DNA of 64,000 nucleotides, from NCBI GenBank assembly GCA_029247315.1, contig JAQWLM010000071.1, positions 1-64,000 on the forward strand. Reading direction: 5' to 3'. The position numbers were made by a program, and so were the translations under genes. The first letter of the stretch is position 1. Every line of letters begins with the position of its first letter. This document shows, piece after piece, positions 26,390 through 35,504 of the stretch. The notes beneath the pieces are model-generated. The model was not told where the DNA came from. It did not search any database and saw nothing but the letters and a program-made list of their open reading frames with translations. Origin of the DNA: AAA164-E04 sp014239995. GTDB taxonomy: Bacteria; Verrucomicrobiota; Verrucomicrobiia; Limisphaerales; AAA164-E04.

Positions 26390-27228
26390 AGAGTCCGGAT
26401 TCCTCAGACCTGGCCTGCAAGGGGAAATCGCCATCGGGCCGCTTGACCGTTCGGTCTGATATCCCTTTCATTGCCTGTTTGGTGCTCCTTGGCGGGTTTT
26501 ATGTCATCATGATCCTCCTGATGATCCTTGCTGATGTGTACTACACGGATGCGTCCGCACTCAAAGAGACGCTTGGTAAGCGTGAGATCCAGTATTCCAT
26601 TAAGCTCAGTTTGATTAGTTGTACCATTTCCACTCTCCTTTCCCTGTGGATCTCAGTTCCGATTGGCTACCTGATGTCTCGTTTTCAATTCAGATGCAAG
26701 GCCCTTGTGGATACTGTTTTGGATATTCCGATTGTCCTGCCGCCCTTGGTGGTGGGACTGAGCCTGTTGATTCTCTTTAATTACCCGCCTTTTCGATGGC
26801 TCAGCCCGTGGGTGGTCTTCGAAATTCCAGCGGTTATCCTCGCCCAGTTCATGGTGGCCTGCGCATTTGCGGTAAGGACCATGCGGGTGACCTTCGATCA
26901 AATTCCCCAGCGTTACGAGGAAGTGGCCATGACTCTTGGGTGTAACCGCAGTCAGGCATTCTGGAAGGTGATTTTCCCCCAATCTCGAAGGGGATTGTTG
27001 GCCGCTGGCACCCTTGCCTGGGCTCGTTCACTGGGGGAATTTGGGCCCATTCTTGTTTTTGCGGGGTCCACCAGGATGCGCACCGAAGTGCTTCCGACCT
27101 CGGTTTATCTGGAGATGCAAAGTGGCAACCTGAAGGGCATGCTCTCAGTATCCATTGTCATGATCCTCCTGTCGGCACTCGTACTCATTCTCGCCCGAGT
27201 CTTCGGAATGCAAAGGATCAATGCATGA
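26386..27228 (+). CDS. modB: Molybdate-type ABC transporter permease ModB
   Basis: This 280-residue inner-membrane protein has about six hydrophobic segments (for example IPFIACLVLLGGFYVIMILL and TISTLLSLWISVPIGYL) and the ABC permease EAA loop around EEVAMTLGCNRSQAFWKVIFPQ. GSTRMRTEVLPTSVYLEM in the C-terminal part is typical of ModB/CysT-like permeases. It forms the channel through which the oxyanion passes, driven by the ATPase encoded next. Its ATG overlaps the stop of modA by four bases, and modC overlaps its own stop by four bases, so the three are translated as a coupled operon. Specificity for molybdate versus tungstate rests on the binding protein and cannot be fixed here. Confidence 0.93.
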   Translation: MKSPDSSDLACKGKSPSGRLTVRSDIPFIACLVLLGGFYVIMILLMILADVYYTDASALKETLGKREIQYSIKLSLISCTISTLLSLWISVPIGYLMSRFQFRCKALVDTVLDIPIVLPPLVVGLSLLILFNYPPFRWLSPWVVFEIPAVILAQFMVACAFAVRTMRVTFDQIPQRYEEVAMTLGCNRSQAFWKVIFPQSRRGLLAAGTLAWARSLGEFGPILVFAGSTRMRTEVLPTSVYLEMQSGNLKGMLSVSIVMILLSALVLILARVFGMQRINA

Positions 27229-27866
27229 TCAAGCTTGAGAATATTTTTTTGCAACAGGGGGCATTTGCCTTCAAGGACCTGAACCTTGAAATCAAGCGTG
27301 GTGACTATGCCGCCCTGATGGGAAAAAGTGGTTGTGGTAAAACCACCGTGCTGGAGGTGCTTTGTGGTCTGCGTCCTATTCTCTCTGGAAGGGTTACCCT
27401 TGGTGACCGTGAAGTGACCGGACTGAAACCGGCCGAGAGGGGGGTTGGGTATGTCCCACAGGATCGTGCCCTATTTCCAACCATGCAGGTGCGCCATCAA
27501 CTTGCATTTTCGCTTCAGTTGAGACGTTGGTCCACGATGGAAATTGCAGCAAGGGTGAACGAACTTGCGGATTGGCTTGAAATAGGACACCTTCTCGATC
27601 GCTTGCCCAGCGGGCTCAGCGGCGGGGAGTCCCAACGCGTTGCCCTTGGCAGGGCTCTAGCCAGCCAACCGCAACTTCTTTGTCTGGACGAGCCTCTCAG
27701 TGCACTGGACGAGGCCCTGCGTGATGAAATGTGCTTACTTCTTTCAAGGATTCACCGGAAAACCCGTATTACCATCCTGCACGTCACCCATAGTCGTGCA
27801 GAGGCCGATAGACTGGCAGGGCAGCTCTGGTGTTTTCAGGATGGGGCTCTGCGCCAGATACAATGA
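27225..27866 (+). CDS. modC: Molybdate-type ABC transporter ATP-binding protein, short ModC
   Basis: This 213-residue ATPase has Walker A GKSGCGKTT (33-41), the Q-loop at YVPQDRALFPTMQVRHQL, signature LSGGESQRVALGRAL, Walker B LLCLDEPLSALD and the switch histidine in ILHVTHSRAEADRLAG. All catalytic motifs are present. Full-length ModC is about 350 residues and ends in a regulatory TOBE/Mop domain that binds molybdate; here the protein stops shortly after the switch region. It resembles short ATPases of other oxyanion importers in this respect. It overlaps modB by four bases (ATGA) and ends 18 bases before the convergent kinase-like gene. The stop is in frame, with no sign of a missing tail downstream. 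Confidence 0.9.
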   Translation: MIKLENIFLQQGAFAFKDLNLEIKRGDYAALMGKSGCGKTTVLEVLCGLRPILSGRVTLGDREVTGLKPAERGVGYVPQDRALFPTMQVRHQLAFSLQLRRWSTMEIAARVNELADWLEIGHLLDRLPSGLSGGESQRVALGRALASQPQLLCLDEPLSALDEALRDEMCLLLSRIHRKTRITILHVTHSRAEADRLAGQLWCFQDGALRQIQ

Positions 27867-27884
27867 TGTGTTTTCCTTGCGAGA

Positions 27885-28754
27885 CTAAGAAATGTTTTTG
27901 ATCAAGATGCTGATACTTGCCTGGCAGCTTTCCGCGTAGTTTCTCCCAAACAAGTTGAGATGGTTCATTTCGTGGTAAAGGCGATATAAACGCCGTCTCA
28001 ATTCAAACCCTTGGCAGAAAGGACGAACAGACTCGTAGCCCAGCTGGAAATGGTGGGTGAACCCCCCGAACAGGTCCACCATGCCGAACTCCGCCTCGGC
28101 ATCACCATAGTACGATGCTGGATCGAAAACTACCGGTGTACCATCTTTCAGCGCGGCAATGTTTCCGTGCCAGAGGTCGCCATGCAACAAGGAAGGAGAG
28201 GGGGTATAACCGTCGAACAGCAGGCCTAACTGATCCATCAACCGTTTTGTTCCTGAAAAGCGATAACCCTTTCGCTCAGCCATCTGGCACTGTGAAGCGA
28301 GTCGATTGTTTCGCCAGAACTCGATCCAGTCATCACAGCGTGGATTAGGTTGTTGGGTGCTGCCAAGGGTGTTGTCTCGATGCCAGCCAAACCATGGGCG
28401 TTTGATTTGGTGGAGTCGAGCCAACTGGCGCCCTAGTTCAAACTGGGAAGATGCCGAACAGGCATACATTTCGAGGTATTTAGTCACCAGCCACGCTCGG
28501 TCTCCTGTAATGCCCCAAGCGAGCGGAAGGGGAACATTCAGCGTGCCGGAGGTGTTCAGTTCCACCAGAGCTTCATATTCCCCCTCGAACATACAAGCCG
28601 TTTTCGCACAATGCCGTTTCACAAAAAAATGGTTTCTGCCATCGCTGATACGGAAAGCTTCGCAGGTTGAACCTCCAGAGAGGCTCACGGGTTCTCTCGG
28701 TTGAAAGTCACGATCTAGTTCCGAAGAAATGATTTCGAAAACCTTGTTCCACAT
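27885..28754 (-). CDS. Fructosamine kinase family protein
   Basis: This 289-residue protein has the aminoglycoside-phosphotransferase fold of fructosamine and ribulosamine kinases, which phosphorylate sugar adducts on glycated amines and so start deglycation. The N-lobe has SLSGGSTCEAFRIS and HFFVKRH with the ATP-binding lysine; the catalytic loop is SLLHGDLWHGN; the metal-binding part is VVFDPASYYGDAEAEFGMVDLFGG. These motifs fit the FN3K family closely. The start is the ATG at 28752-28754. It is convergent with the molybdate operon and not linked to it by function. The bacterial enzymes act on low-molecular and protein-bound ketoamines; which one is used here is unknown. Confidence 0.86.
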   Translation of the reverse strand: MWNKVFEIISSELDRDFQPREPVSLSGGSTCEAFRISDGRNHFFVKRHCAKTACMFEGEYEALVELNTSGTLNVPLPLAWGITGDRAWLVTKYLEMYACSASSQFELGRQLARLHQIKRPWFGWHRDNTLGSTQQPNPRCDDWIEFWRNNRLASQCQMAERKGYRFSGTKRLMDQLGLLFDGYTPSPSLLHGDLWHGNIAALKDGTPVVFDPASYYGDAEAEFGMVDLFGGFTHHFQLGYESVRPFCQGFELRRRLYRLYHEMNHLNLFGRNYAESCQASISILIKNIS

Positions 28755-29366
28755 GGGGTGATCATGCGGTCACTCTTTCAATCATTCCAGCTTGGGAATA
28801 CTTTTCTAAAAGGGTGTTGAGTCAGCACAATAGCGCGTTGTAAAGTGGATCTATCGAAGGTTCTCCTGGTTTAGTGAGGTTTAAGCCGGTGACCAGGCAA
28901 GGTTTCTGAGTGTGACAGCCTGCTTGGAGCTACAAGATAGCATGTGGCGGAACATGCCGACCAGGTGCATCATCAAATCAGGCCAAACTCAGACTGAATA
29001 TTTCAGCAGCGCGGCATATCCCTTGCCTGCCATCTGGGAAGGGGAAAATACGTTCGCCCCCTTGACAGCCTGTCATCGTCCTCCAAAAAGGGTTTTAAGA
29101 CGTCTTTTTTTGATGTAAATAACTCCAGGAAAGCAACTAATAAGGGTGTAATAAGTAATTTTCTCACGCGGGCCCCTCATGGTTTTTATGGCTTGCAATT
29201 AAACTCACTCCAATTATTATCCCGATCCGCCTGAACCCCGTGAGTGCGGTGGTTCATATGAGGCTGGAATGAGTGTTAACCATTAATCTAAACCTCATTT
29301 TTTCTCCGTTGCTTTGGTGAAATTGCACAGTTGTTGGGTGACCCCATTGGGTTGCGCACCCCTCAG
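28755..29366. other. Gene-free region upstream of the rpsA promoter
   Basis: About 600 bases between the fructosamine-kinase-like gene and rpsA hold no convincing gene. Short open frames (such as one from 28912) lack ribosome sites and family content. Some folding is visible: TGAACCCCG (29232-29240) can pair with CGG-T-GGTTCA (29247-29256) around a six-base loop, and a GGGTG/CACCC pair lies near 29335-29361. These could belong to a longer rpsA leader or a small RNA. No tRNA or known riboswitch was recognised. Confidence 0.5.
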
Positions 29367-29396
29367 TTGAGCACCCAGACCGAAGCCATCTATTAT
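29367..29396 (+). promoter_or_regulatory. Probable rpsA promoter
   Basis: TTGAGC (29367-29372) and TATTAT (29391-29396) are 18 bases apart, 45 bases before the rpsA ATG. The -10 matches five of six consensus bases, the -35 four. The resulting leader contains a small hairpin (GACGC at 29410-29414 with GCGTC at 29420-29424), possibly involved in translational control. Confidence 0.58.
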
Positions 29397-29440
29397 TACC
29401 ATTATAAAAGACGCACCAAGCGTCAGTTGTGTCATTAGTT

Positions 29441-31108
29441 ATGCTTACCATGGAAGAGGCCATGCAGCAAAGTCCCGTGAACTTTACTGCAGGCGACATT
29501 GTTAAAGGAAATATCATCGAAGTTCGTCACAAGGAAGTCCTTGTCGACATCGGTTATAAGAGTGAAGGATCCATTCCGGGAAATGAATTTGACGATATCA
29601 AGACGGTCAATGTAGGGGATGTCATCGATGTCCTGATTGAGCGGCTTGAAGACCGAGAGGGCATGGTGGTCCTCTCCAAAGAAAAAGCCGAATTTAAGCA
29701 GAATTGGGAAAAGATTCTCAGTATATGCAACGAAGGAGGTACGATCACCGGACGCGTCAAGGGTGTTGTCAAGGGCGGCCTCCTTGTCAACATTGGTGTT
29801 GAGGCTTTCTTGCCTGCCTCACAGATCGACATCATACCTCCTAAAAATTTAACCTCCTATGTGGGAAATACATACGAATACAAGGTGGTTAAGATCAACC
29901 AAGAGCGACAGAATATCGTTCTTTCCCGACGGGAGTTGATTGAGCAGGAGCGTGCCGAGCGTCGTGCCAAGCTGCTTGCTGAAATGACCCCCGGAGATAT
30001 CCGCAAGGGCACGGTCAAGAACATCACTGATTTTGGAGCTTTCATTGATCTGAATGGCCTCGATGGGCTGCTTCACATCACGGATATGAGCTGGGGCCGC
30101 ATCAATCATCCTTCCGAACTTTTGACTATCGGACAGGAAATCGATGTTGTGGTGCTGGATATCAATCACGAGAAAGAACGTGTCAGCCTGGGTCTCAAGC
30201 AGAAGCTTGCCAACCCATGGGATGATATCGAGACGAAGTACCCTGTCAGTGCCACCGTCAAGGGACGTGTCGTGAACTTGGTGCCTTACGGTGCCTTTGT
30301 AGAGCTCGAGCCTGGCGTGGAGGGATTGGTGCACGTCACCGAGTTGTCGTGGACCAAGCGTATTGCAAAGCCTTCTGATGTGCTTTCGCAGGATCAGCAG
30401 ATCGAAGCTGTCGTTCTGGGAATCAACCGTGAGGAGCAAAAAATATCTCTTGGTATTCGTCAGTTGGAAACCAACCCATGGGACGAGGCGCTTGATAAGT
30501 ATCCTCCTGGCACCAAGGTACAGGGCAAAATCCGCAACCTGACCAGTTATGGTGCCTTTATCGAGCTAGAGGAAGGTCTTGACGGGATGATTCACGTGTC
30601 TGATATCTCTTGGACACGTAAAATCAACCACCCATCCGAGGTCCTCAAGAAGGGTGACGAAGTCGAAGCCGTTGTTTTGGAGATCGATAAGGGTAATCAG
30701 CGTATTTCCGTGGGTGTCAAGCAGTTGAGTCAGGACCCATGGGAAAACATCGATCAGTTTTACAAGGTGGGGGATTTGGTTACCGGCAGTGTTACCAAAC
30801 TCGCCAGTTTCGGAGCCTTCATTGGGCTTGAACATGACATTGACGGACTTGTGCATATCTCGCAGGTCAGTGAAGAGCGTGTCGAAAAAATCAAGAATGT
30901 TCTGGATGTTGGCCAGGAAGTCACAGCGCGTGTGATCAAGATCGATAAGGCGGATCGTCGTATTGGTCTGTCTATCAAGGCTGCCAACTACTCAAGTGAG
31001 GAGCTGGAGGCTGAACAGCACGCACTGGATCAGCTCAAACCAGGTGAAGATCTGGTGGCACTGCAACACGCTTTTGATGCCGTGGACACCAGTGGCAGCC
31101 AGGATTAA
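29441..31108 (+). CDS. rpsA: 30S ribosomal protein S1
   Basis: S1 helps the small ribosomal subunit bind mRNA. The 555-residue protein carries six S1 RNA-binding repeats, beginning near GDIVKGNIIEV, GGTITGRVKGV, GDIRKGTVKNI, VSATVKGRVVNL, PGTKVQGKIRNL and VGDLVTGSVTKL. Repeats 3 to 5 contain the conserved GAFI/V and glycine-rich GLLH, GLVH and GMIH signatures. This repeat count and length match bacterial S1. The exact start is unclear: ATGs occur at 29441, 29450 and 29462, and none has a good ribosome site, as is common for this gene. It ends 50 bases before a very strong terminator, so it is a single-gene unit followed by tyrS with a separate start. Confidence 0.96.
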   Translation: MLTMEEAMQQSPVNFTAGDIVKGNIIEVRHKEVLVDIGYKSEGSIPGNEFDDIKTVNVGDVIDVLIERLEDREGMVVLSKEKAEFKQNWEKILSICNEGGTITGRVKGVVKGGLLVNIGVEAFLPASQIDIIPPKNLTSYVGNTYEYKVVKINQERQNIVLSRRELIEQERAERRAKLLAEMTPGDIRKGTVKNITDFGAFIDLNGLDGLLHITDMSWGRINHPSELLTIGQEIDVVVLDINHEKERVSLGLKQKLANPWDDIETKYPVSATVKGRVVNLVPYGAFVELEPGVEGLVHVTELSWTKRIAKPSDVLSQDQQIEAVVLGINREEQKISLGIRQLETNPWDEALDKYPPGTKVQGKIRNLTSYGAFIELEEGLDGMIHVSDISWTRKINHPSEVLKKGDEVEAVVLEIDKGNQRISVGVKQLSQDPWENIDQFYKVGDLVTGSVTKLASFGAFIGLEHDIDGLVHISQVSEERVEKIKNVLDVGQEVTARVIKIDKADRRIGLSIKAANYSSEELEAEQHALDQLKPGEDLVALQHAFDAVDTSGSQD

Positions 31109-31157
31109 TGCATTCACCATTATTGGCAGTCCTTTTTTGGATTGAATGAGACTTCGC

Positions 31158-31185
31158 AAGGCCCGCCGAAAGGCGGGCCTTTTTT
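31158..31185 (+). terminator. Intrinsic terminator after rpsA
   Basis: A perfect 10-bp GC-rich stem (AAGGCCCGCC with GGCGGGCCTT) with a GAAA tetraloop runs straight into a T tract ending at 31185. It lies 50 bases after the rpsA stop and before tyrS. This is one of the clearest intrinsic terminators in the window. Confidence 0.95.
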
Positions 31186-31242
31186 GTTGGACGCTAAAAC
31201 CTTGTCACATCCTTTGGGATTCGGAAATACTGGTCCGCATTT

Positions 31243-32523
31243 ATGGAAATACTGGAAGCTTTGAAGTGGCGTGGTTTGTTCGCGGATTGCACCGATTTAC
31301 CGGGTCTGCAAAGACGTTTGACCGAGGGACCGCTCACCTTGTACTGTGGTTTCGATCCCACTGCCGATAGTCTTCATGTGGGTCATCTCGTTCCCCTGAT
31401 CGCGCTGCGTCGTTTTCAGGACATGGGTCATCATCCCATAGCTGTGGCTGGTGGAGCCACAGGTTCGATAGGAGATCCAAGCGGCAAGAGTGCGGAGCGT
31501 CAGCTGCTTACTCGCGAGCAACTGAACCACAACATCGCATTGGTGCAGGGCCAATTGAAGCGCCTGCTGGATTTTGAGGTAACTTCGAATCCAGCCCGTC
31601 TCGTGGACAATGCCTCGTGGGTTGGAGGTATTTCCTACCTGGATTTCTTGCGGGACATTGGTAAGCATTTCACCGTGAACGTGATGGTTGCCAAGGAATC
31701 GGTGCGAGCCCGCATGGAAGATCGGGAGGTTGGCATCAGCTACACTGAATTCAGTTACATGTTGCTGCAGGCTTTTGATTTTTATCATCTCCATGAGCAG
31801 GCGGATTGCGAGTTGCAGATCGGAGGCAGTGATCAATGGGGTAACATCACCATGGGGATCGACTTGATTCGTAAAAAGAGTTCCAACCAGGCCTTCGGCC
31901 TGACCTTGCCCCTCATTACCAAGGCTGACGGTACCAAATTTGGAAAAACGGAATCTGGAGCCATCTGGCTGGATCCCCAGCGCACCAGTGTTTACCGGTT
32001 CTATCAGTTTTGGATGCGTACGGACGATCGTGATGTGCTCAAATACCTGAAATTCTTTACTTTCCTTCCAAAGGAAGCAATCGATTCGCTTGAGGCACAG
32101 CATGGGAAACATCCCGAGAAGCGGGTTGCCCAGAAAGCGCTTGCGAAGGCGATGACCGAATTGATTCATGGCACAGGGGCCACAGCTGAGGCGGTGAAGG
32201 CCAGTGAGATTCTTTTTGGTGGAGACTTGGAGGGAATCCATGAGCTTACCTTCAACGATGTTTTGGGTGAAGTTCCGACATCGTCTTTGCCCTTGGCGCA
32301 ACTTACTGAAACAGGTGTTCTCCTCGTGGAAGCTCTCGTGGAAGCCGGGCTTGCACCGTCCAAGGGGCAGGCACGTAAGGATATCCAGGGTGGTGGTGCC
32401 AACGTCAATAACGTGCGTGAGCAGGATCCAAAAAGGACTTTGAGGGTATCAGACCTGCTCTTTGGGAAGCATATACTACTCCGAAAGGGAAAAAAACATT
32501 ACGCGGTGATCAGTTTCACCTAA
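31243..32523 (+). CDS. tyrS: Tyrosyl-tRNA synthetase
   Basis: TyrS charges tRNA-Tyr with tyrosine. The 426-residue protein has the class I HIGH motif as HVGH (residues 45-48, in FDPTADSLHVGHL) and the KMSKS motif as KFGKT (232-236, in TKADGTKFGKTESG). The tyrosine pocket is seen in SYTEFSYMLLQAFDFYHL and IGGSDQWGNITMG. The C-terminus has an S4-like RNA-binding domain (VLLVEALVEAGLAPSKGQARKD, GGANVNN). Length and motifs fit the TyrS form of most bacteria. The ATG at 31243 follows the rpsA terminator, so it uses its own promoter. It ends 26 bases before a convergent PVC dehydrogenase gene. Confidence 0.97.
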   Translation: MEILEALKWRGLFADCTDLPGLQRRLTEGPLTLYCGFDPTADSLHVGHLVPLIALRRFQDMGHHPIAVAGGATGSIGDPSGKSAERQLLTREQLNHNIALVQGQLKRLLDFEVTSNPARLVDNASWVGGISYLDFLRDIGKHFTVNVMVAKESVRARMEDREVGISYTEFSYMLLQAFDFYHLHEQADCELQIGGSDQWGNITMGIDLIRKKSSNQAFGLTLPLITKADGTKFGKTESGAIWLDPQRTSVYRFYQFWMRTDDRDVLKYLKFFTFLPKEAIDSLEAQHGKHPEKRVAQKALAKAMTELIHGTGATAEAVKASEILFGGDLEGIHELTFNDVLGEVPTSSLPLAQLTETGVLLVEALVEAGLAPSKGQARKDIQGGGANVNNVREQDPKRTLRVSDLLFGKHILLRKGKKHYAVISFT

Positions 32524-32549
32524 ATCAGGCTGGGCTATCTGATGGATGA

Positions 32550-35504
32550 TCAGCGTGTCTTCCCCAGAGAGGCGAGGTAGCTCACAAGGTCGGCGAAGGC
32601 GTCGTTACTCAAGGATGCCGTGAGGCCTGAGGGCATCAGGGAAACCTGGCTGTTTTCGCGGAAGGCAATGGAATCCTTAGGTAGACGTGTCTGAACATTT
32701 GCCATGTTGCGAAGTATGATCACGCGGCCGTTTTCCTCGATCACTGCGCCCGTGTAGACGCTTTCGTCTTTTGTTGTGATGACGGATGTGCTGTAACCCT
32801 CCTTGATCTTCGCGCTTGGTTGGATCAGGGATTCGATCAGGTAATCTATTGGGGCAGAGGCTCCAATACTGGACAGATCGGGCCCAATGGAGCCCCCTTT
32901 GCCTTGAATGGCATGGCATATGGTGCAGGCCAGTTCTGGGCGTTGGTAGACTTGAGCACCCTGGACCGGATCTCCCTCATTGACCATTAAAAGCAGCCGT
33001 TGCATTCGGTCCTTATCCAATTGCTGTGCAATCGGGTGGATGGAACCAGCACGTGCCAGACCTTTCATCAAGGGAGCACCGCCATGTCCCGATGTTTCCA
33101 CCATCCGGGTGGCAATGATGGCATTTTTTTCAGGGATTTCAGTACCATTGAGTGATTCAGTCAGTGTGTCCAGAGCAAGAGGCTTGATCGTCAGTGCGCC
33201 CATTAATGCCTCAACATCATGCGTGGCCAGTTTGAACTGAAGGATGAGGGCGGCGCTGCGTCCGGCGTCTGAAGGGGCGAGCTGTGCCAGCGCCATGCAG
33301 GCTGAAACCCGGTTTTCTGGCGCGACCAAGGAATCCGACGCAACCCGATGCAGCTCGTTACGTTTTCCCATGTGTGCCAATCCCTCGGCGGCTGCACGAT
33401 GCATGGCACGTGTCTTGGACTCAAGAGACAGGGAAAGGAGGGGTTTTAGGCCCTCAAGGCCCCAAAGTCCCGCCAGTCTGCATGCCGCAGCCATGGATTC
33501 CTCACGGCCCGATTGCATTAGGGCCTGGCAGGTCTCGACACTTTTTGTTGCATTGGAAGGTCTGATAAGTCGATCCTCCGCTGCCTCAAGCAATGCCTGT
33601 ATCGCTTCAACAGACAGGACATGTTCAGGGTTGGCTGCGATGGGTAACAAAATGTTCATGGCATCAGCAGAGCCTATTTTGCCCACCACCTGTATCGTGG
33701 AGGCATCTGCCTGAGGAGAATCGTCTGCAAGCATCCCGAGTAGCGGTTCGATAAGTTCGGGACGTTCAACCGCTTTCAAGGCAAAAGCCAGATGCTCGGG
33801 TTTGTCACCAAGATCCAGGGTGGCTTTTTCCAAGGCAGGTACCCAATGGGCCTGCAGCGCGCGACAGGTCCTCCACAGGGCAAAATCAAGGAAGGTATCC
33901 ATGGGGTGATCCAGCACTTGGAGAGCGACCTCGACGGACTCCGCCTTGTCCATTGTTCCCAGAGCGGTGACTGCCTCCAGTCGAACTCTCGGATGAGGGT
34001 CGTTGACCAGTGTCGTAAAGGTTGCAAGGGTATCACCCCAGTCATGCAACACGCGTGTTGTAGCAGCACGGACTCGGTGATCGGATGATTTCAATAAATC
34101 GCGTGCATACATTTTTGAGGGCACGGATGAGATCGTTTGAAGCGTCCATAATGCCTCGAGTCGATGATGTTCATAAGCGGTATGCGATCGGTCCAGTTTT
34201 TTCACCCAGGCGTCGATAGCTGACCTGACTTTCGCAGGCTCAAAGTGTTTCAAGGCCTGTTTTGCATTCAGCCTCACCCAGTCCTCTTCAGCCTTGAGTT
34301 TATCCAGCAGCTCCATGATGGAGGCACCTGCATAATTCTGAGGCGTTAGTAGAGGACGTTCCTTGGCGGTGATGCGCCAGATGCGTCCATGCACTTGGTC
34401 GCGACGTTTATCGCGAAAGTCTACCTCGCCATGCTGGATGATTGGGTTATACCAGTCGGCGACATAAACCGCTCCATCCGGTCCCATGGCAATATCGACA
34501 GGGCGGAAAGAAACGTGGCTTGATTGAAGCAGGTCTTTCTTCAGGGTGGAGGTATAACCGCTCTTTGATTCGTCAATGACATACCGGTCAATGTTGTTGG
34601 CGCGAAAATCATTCGCCAGCATGTTGCCACTCCATGAGGGAGGGAAGTGAGTGCCACTGATGATTTCGATGCCGCAGAGCTTGGGTCTGCCGGGATTCAA
34701 GCCATTCAAGAAACGCAGTTCGTTTGGGGATGCCTTGAAGATACTTTCCGGAAATGAATAATGGATGCCTTCTCCCCCGGCTCCATCTGTCTGGAAGGTT
34801 TGACCCCAACGGTCAAACACCACACCCCATGGGTTGACCAGTCCTCGGCTGTAAATTTCCAGCCGTTGCGTGTGCGTGTCATAGGACCATAAGCCGCCAC
34901 CGTTGAGCCGCCTTGGGCCATGGATTGTCTCGACATGGGTTCCGATGTAATAGCCTTGTAGCATGTAGATGCGTCCATTTGGGCCCCAGCGCAAACGGTG
35001 CAGGGTATGGTGCGTGTCTTCTGTGCCAAAGCCCGATAGCAATACCTTTTTTTTGTCCGCTTTCAGGTCATTATTGGTGTCGGTGAGATGGATCAATTCT
35101 TCGGCATGTGCTACGAAGGCTCCACCGGCTCCATCGGGGAGTACGCCGCCAGGAATAATGAGTCTGTCGTAGAAAACGGACGATCGGTCTGCAGTTCCAT
35201 CCTGATCCAGATCTTCCAGGATGACGATCTGGTCACCAGGCTCCTGGTTAACGTTCAGCTGTGGGTAGGTCTTGCTGCTTGATACCCAGAGTCGTCCTTC
35301 GTGGTCAAAAGCAATCTGGGTAGGCTTGGCAATCAGTGGATCGGCTGCCCAGAGATTAACATCAAACCCGCTGGCTACCTTGAAGGAGGCCTTTTCAACG
35401 GAAGGGTCTGGTGGTGGGATGTCATGGAGGCTGCGCTGCGCCATTGCTGGGCTGACCAGCAGGCAGCAGAAAAGCGAGAATTGACGTATTGGGCTTGGCA
35501 TCAT
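32550..35504 (-). CDS. PVC-type membrane-bound dehydrogenase with HEAT repeats and CxxCH haem domain
   Basis: This 984-residue secreted protein is of the Pirellula/Verrucomicrobium membrane-bound dehydrogenase type. A signal peptide (MMPSPIRQFSLFCCLLVSPAMA) precedes a beta-propeller related to soluble sugar dehydrogenases (FKVASGFDVNLWAADPLI, PTQIAFDHEGRLWVSSS, DIAMGPDGAVYVADWYNP). An all-helical stretch of HEAT repeats follows. The C-terminal PVC haem-binding domain has CTICHAIQGKGGSIGPDLSSIG and LIESLIQPSAKI. The CxxCH motif suggests covalent haem and oxidation of a sugar or alcohol, with electrons leaving through the cytochrome. The substrate is unknown. It is the last gene of a four-gene operon, and its ATG overlaps the SGNH hydrolase stop by four bases. 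Confidence 0.88.
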   Translation of the reverse strand: MMPSPIRQFSLFCCLLVSPAMAQRSLHDIPPPDPSVEKASFKVASGFDVNLWAADPLIAKPTQIAFDHEGRLWVSSSKTYPQLNVNQEPGDQIVILEDLDQDGTADRSSVFYDRLIIPGGVLPDGAGGAFVAHAEELIHLTDTNNDLKADKKKVLLSGFGTEDTHHTLHRLRWGPNGRIYMLQGYYIGTHVETIHGPRRLNGGGLWSYDTHTQRLEIYSRGLVNPWGVVFDRWGQTFQTDGAGGEGIHYSFPESIFKASPNELRFLNGLNPGRPKLCGIEIISGTHFPPSWSGNMLANDFRANNIDRYVIDESKSGYTSTLKKDLLQSSHVSFRPVDIAMGPDGAVYVADWYNPIIQHGEVDFRDKRRDQVHGRIWRITAKERPLLTPQNYAGASIMELLDKLKAEEDWVRLNAKQALKHFEPAKVRSAIDAWVKKLDRSHTAYEHHRLEALWTLQTISSVPSKMYARDLLKSSDHRVRAATTRVLHDWGDTLATFTTLVNDPHPRVRLEAVTALGTMDKAESVEVALQVLDHPMDTFLDFALWRTCRALQAHWVPALEKATLDLGDKPEHLAFALKAVERPELIEPLLGMLADDSPQADASTIQVVGKIGSADAMNILLPIAANPEHVLSVEAIQALLEAAEDRLIRPSNATKSVETCQALMQSGREESMAAACRLAGLWGLEGLKPLLSLSLESKTRAMHRAAAEGLAHMGKRNELHRVASDSLVAPENRVSACMALAQLAPSDAGRSAALILQFKLATHDVEALMGALTIKPLALDTLTESLNGTEIPEKNAIIATRMVETSGHGGAPLMKGLARAGSIHPIAQQLDKDRMQRLLLMVNEGDPVQGAQVYQRPELACTICHAIQGKGGSIGPDLSSIGASAPIDYLIESLIQPSAKIKEGYSTSVITTKDESVYTGAVIEENGRVIILRNMANVQTRLPKDSIAFRENSQVSLMPSGLTASLSNDAFADLVSYLASLGKTR

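Noticed and set aside
28912..29118. A 68-codon frame upstream of rpsA
   Set aside because: No ribosome site, no domain and unusual composition; the region looks non-coding.
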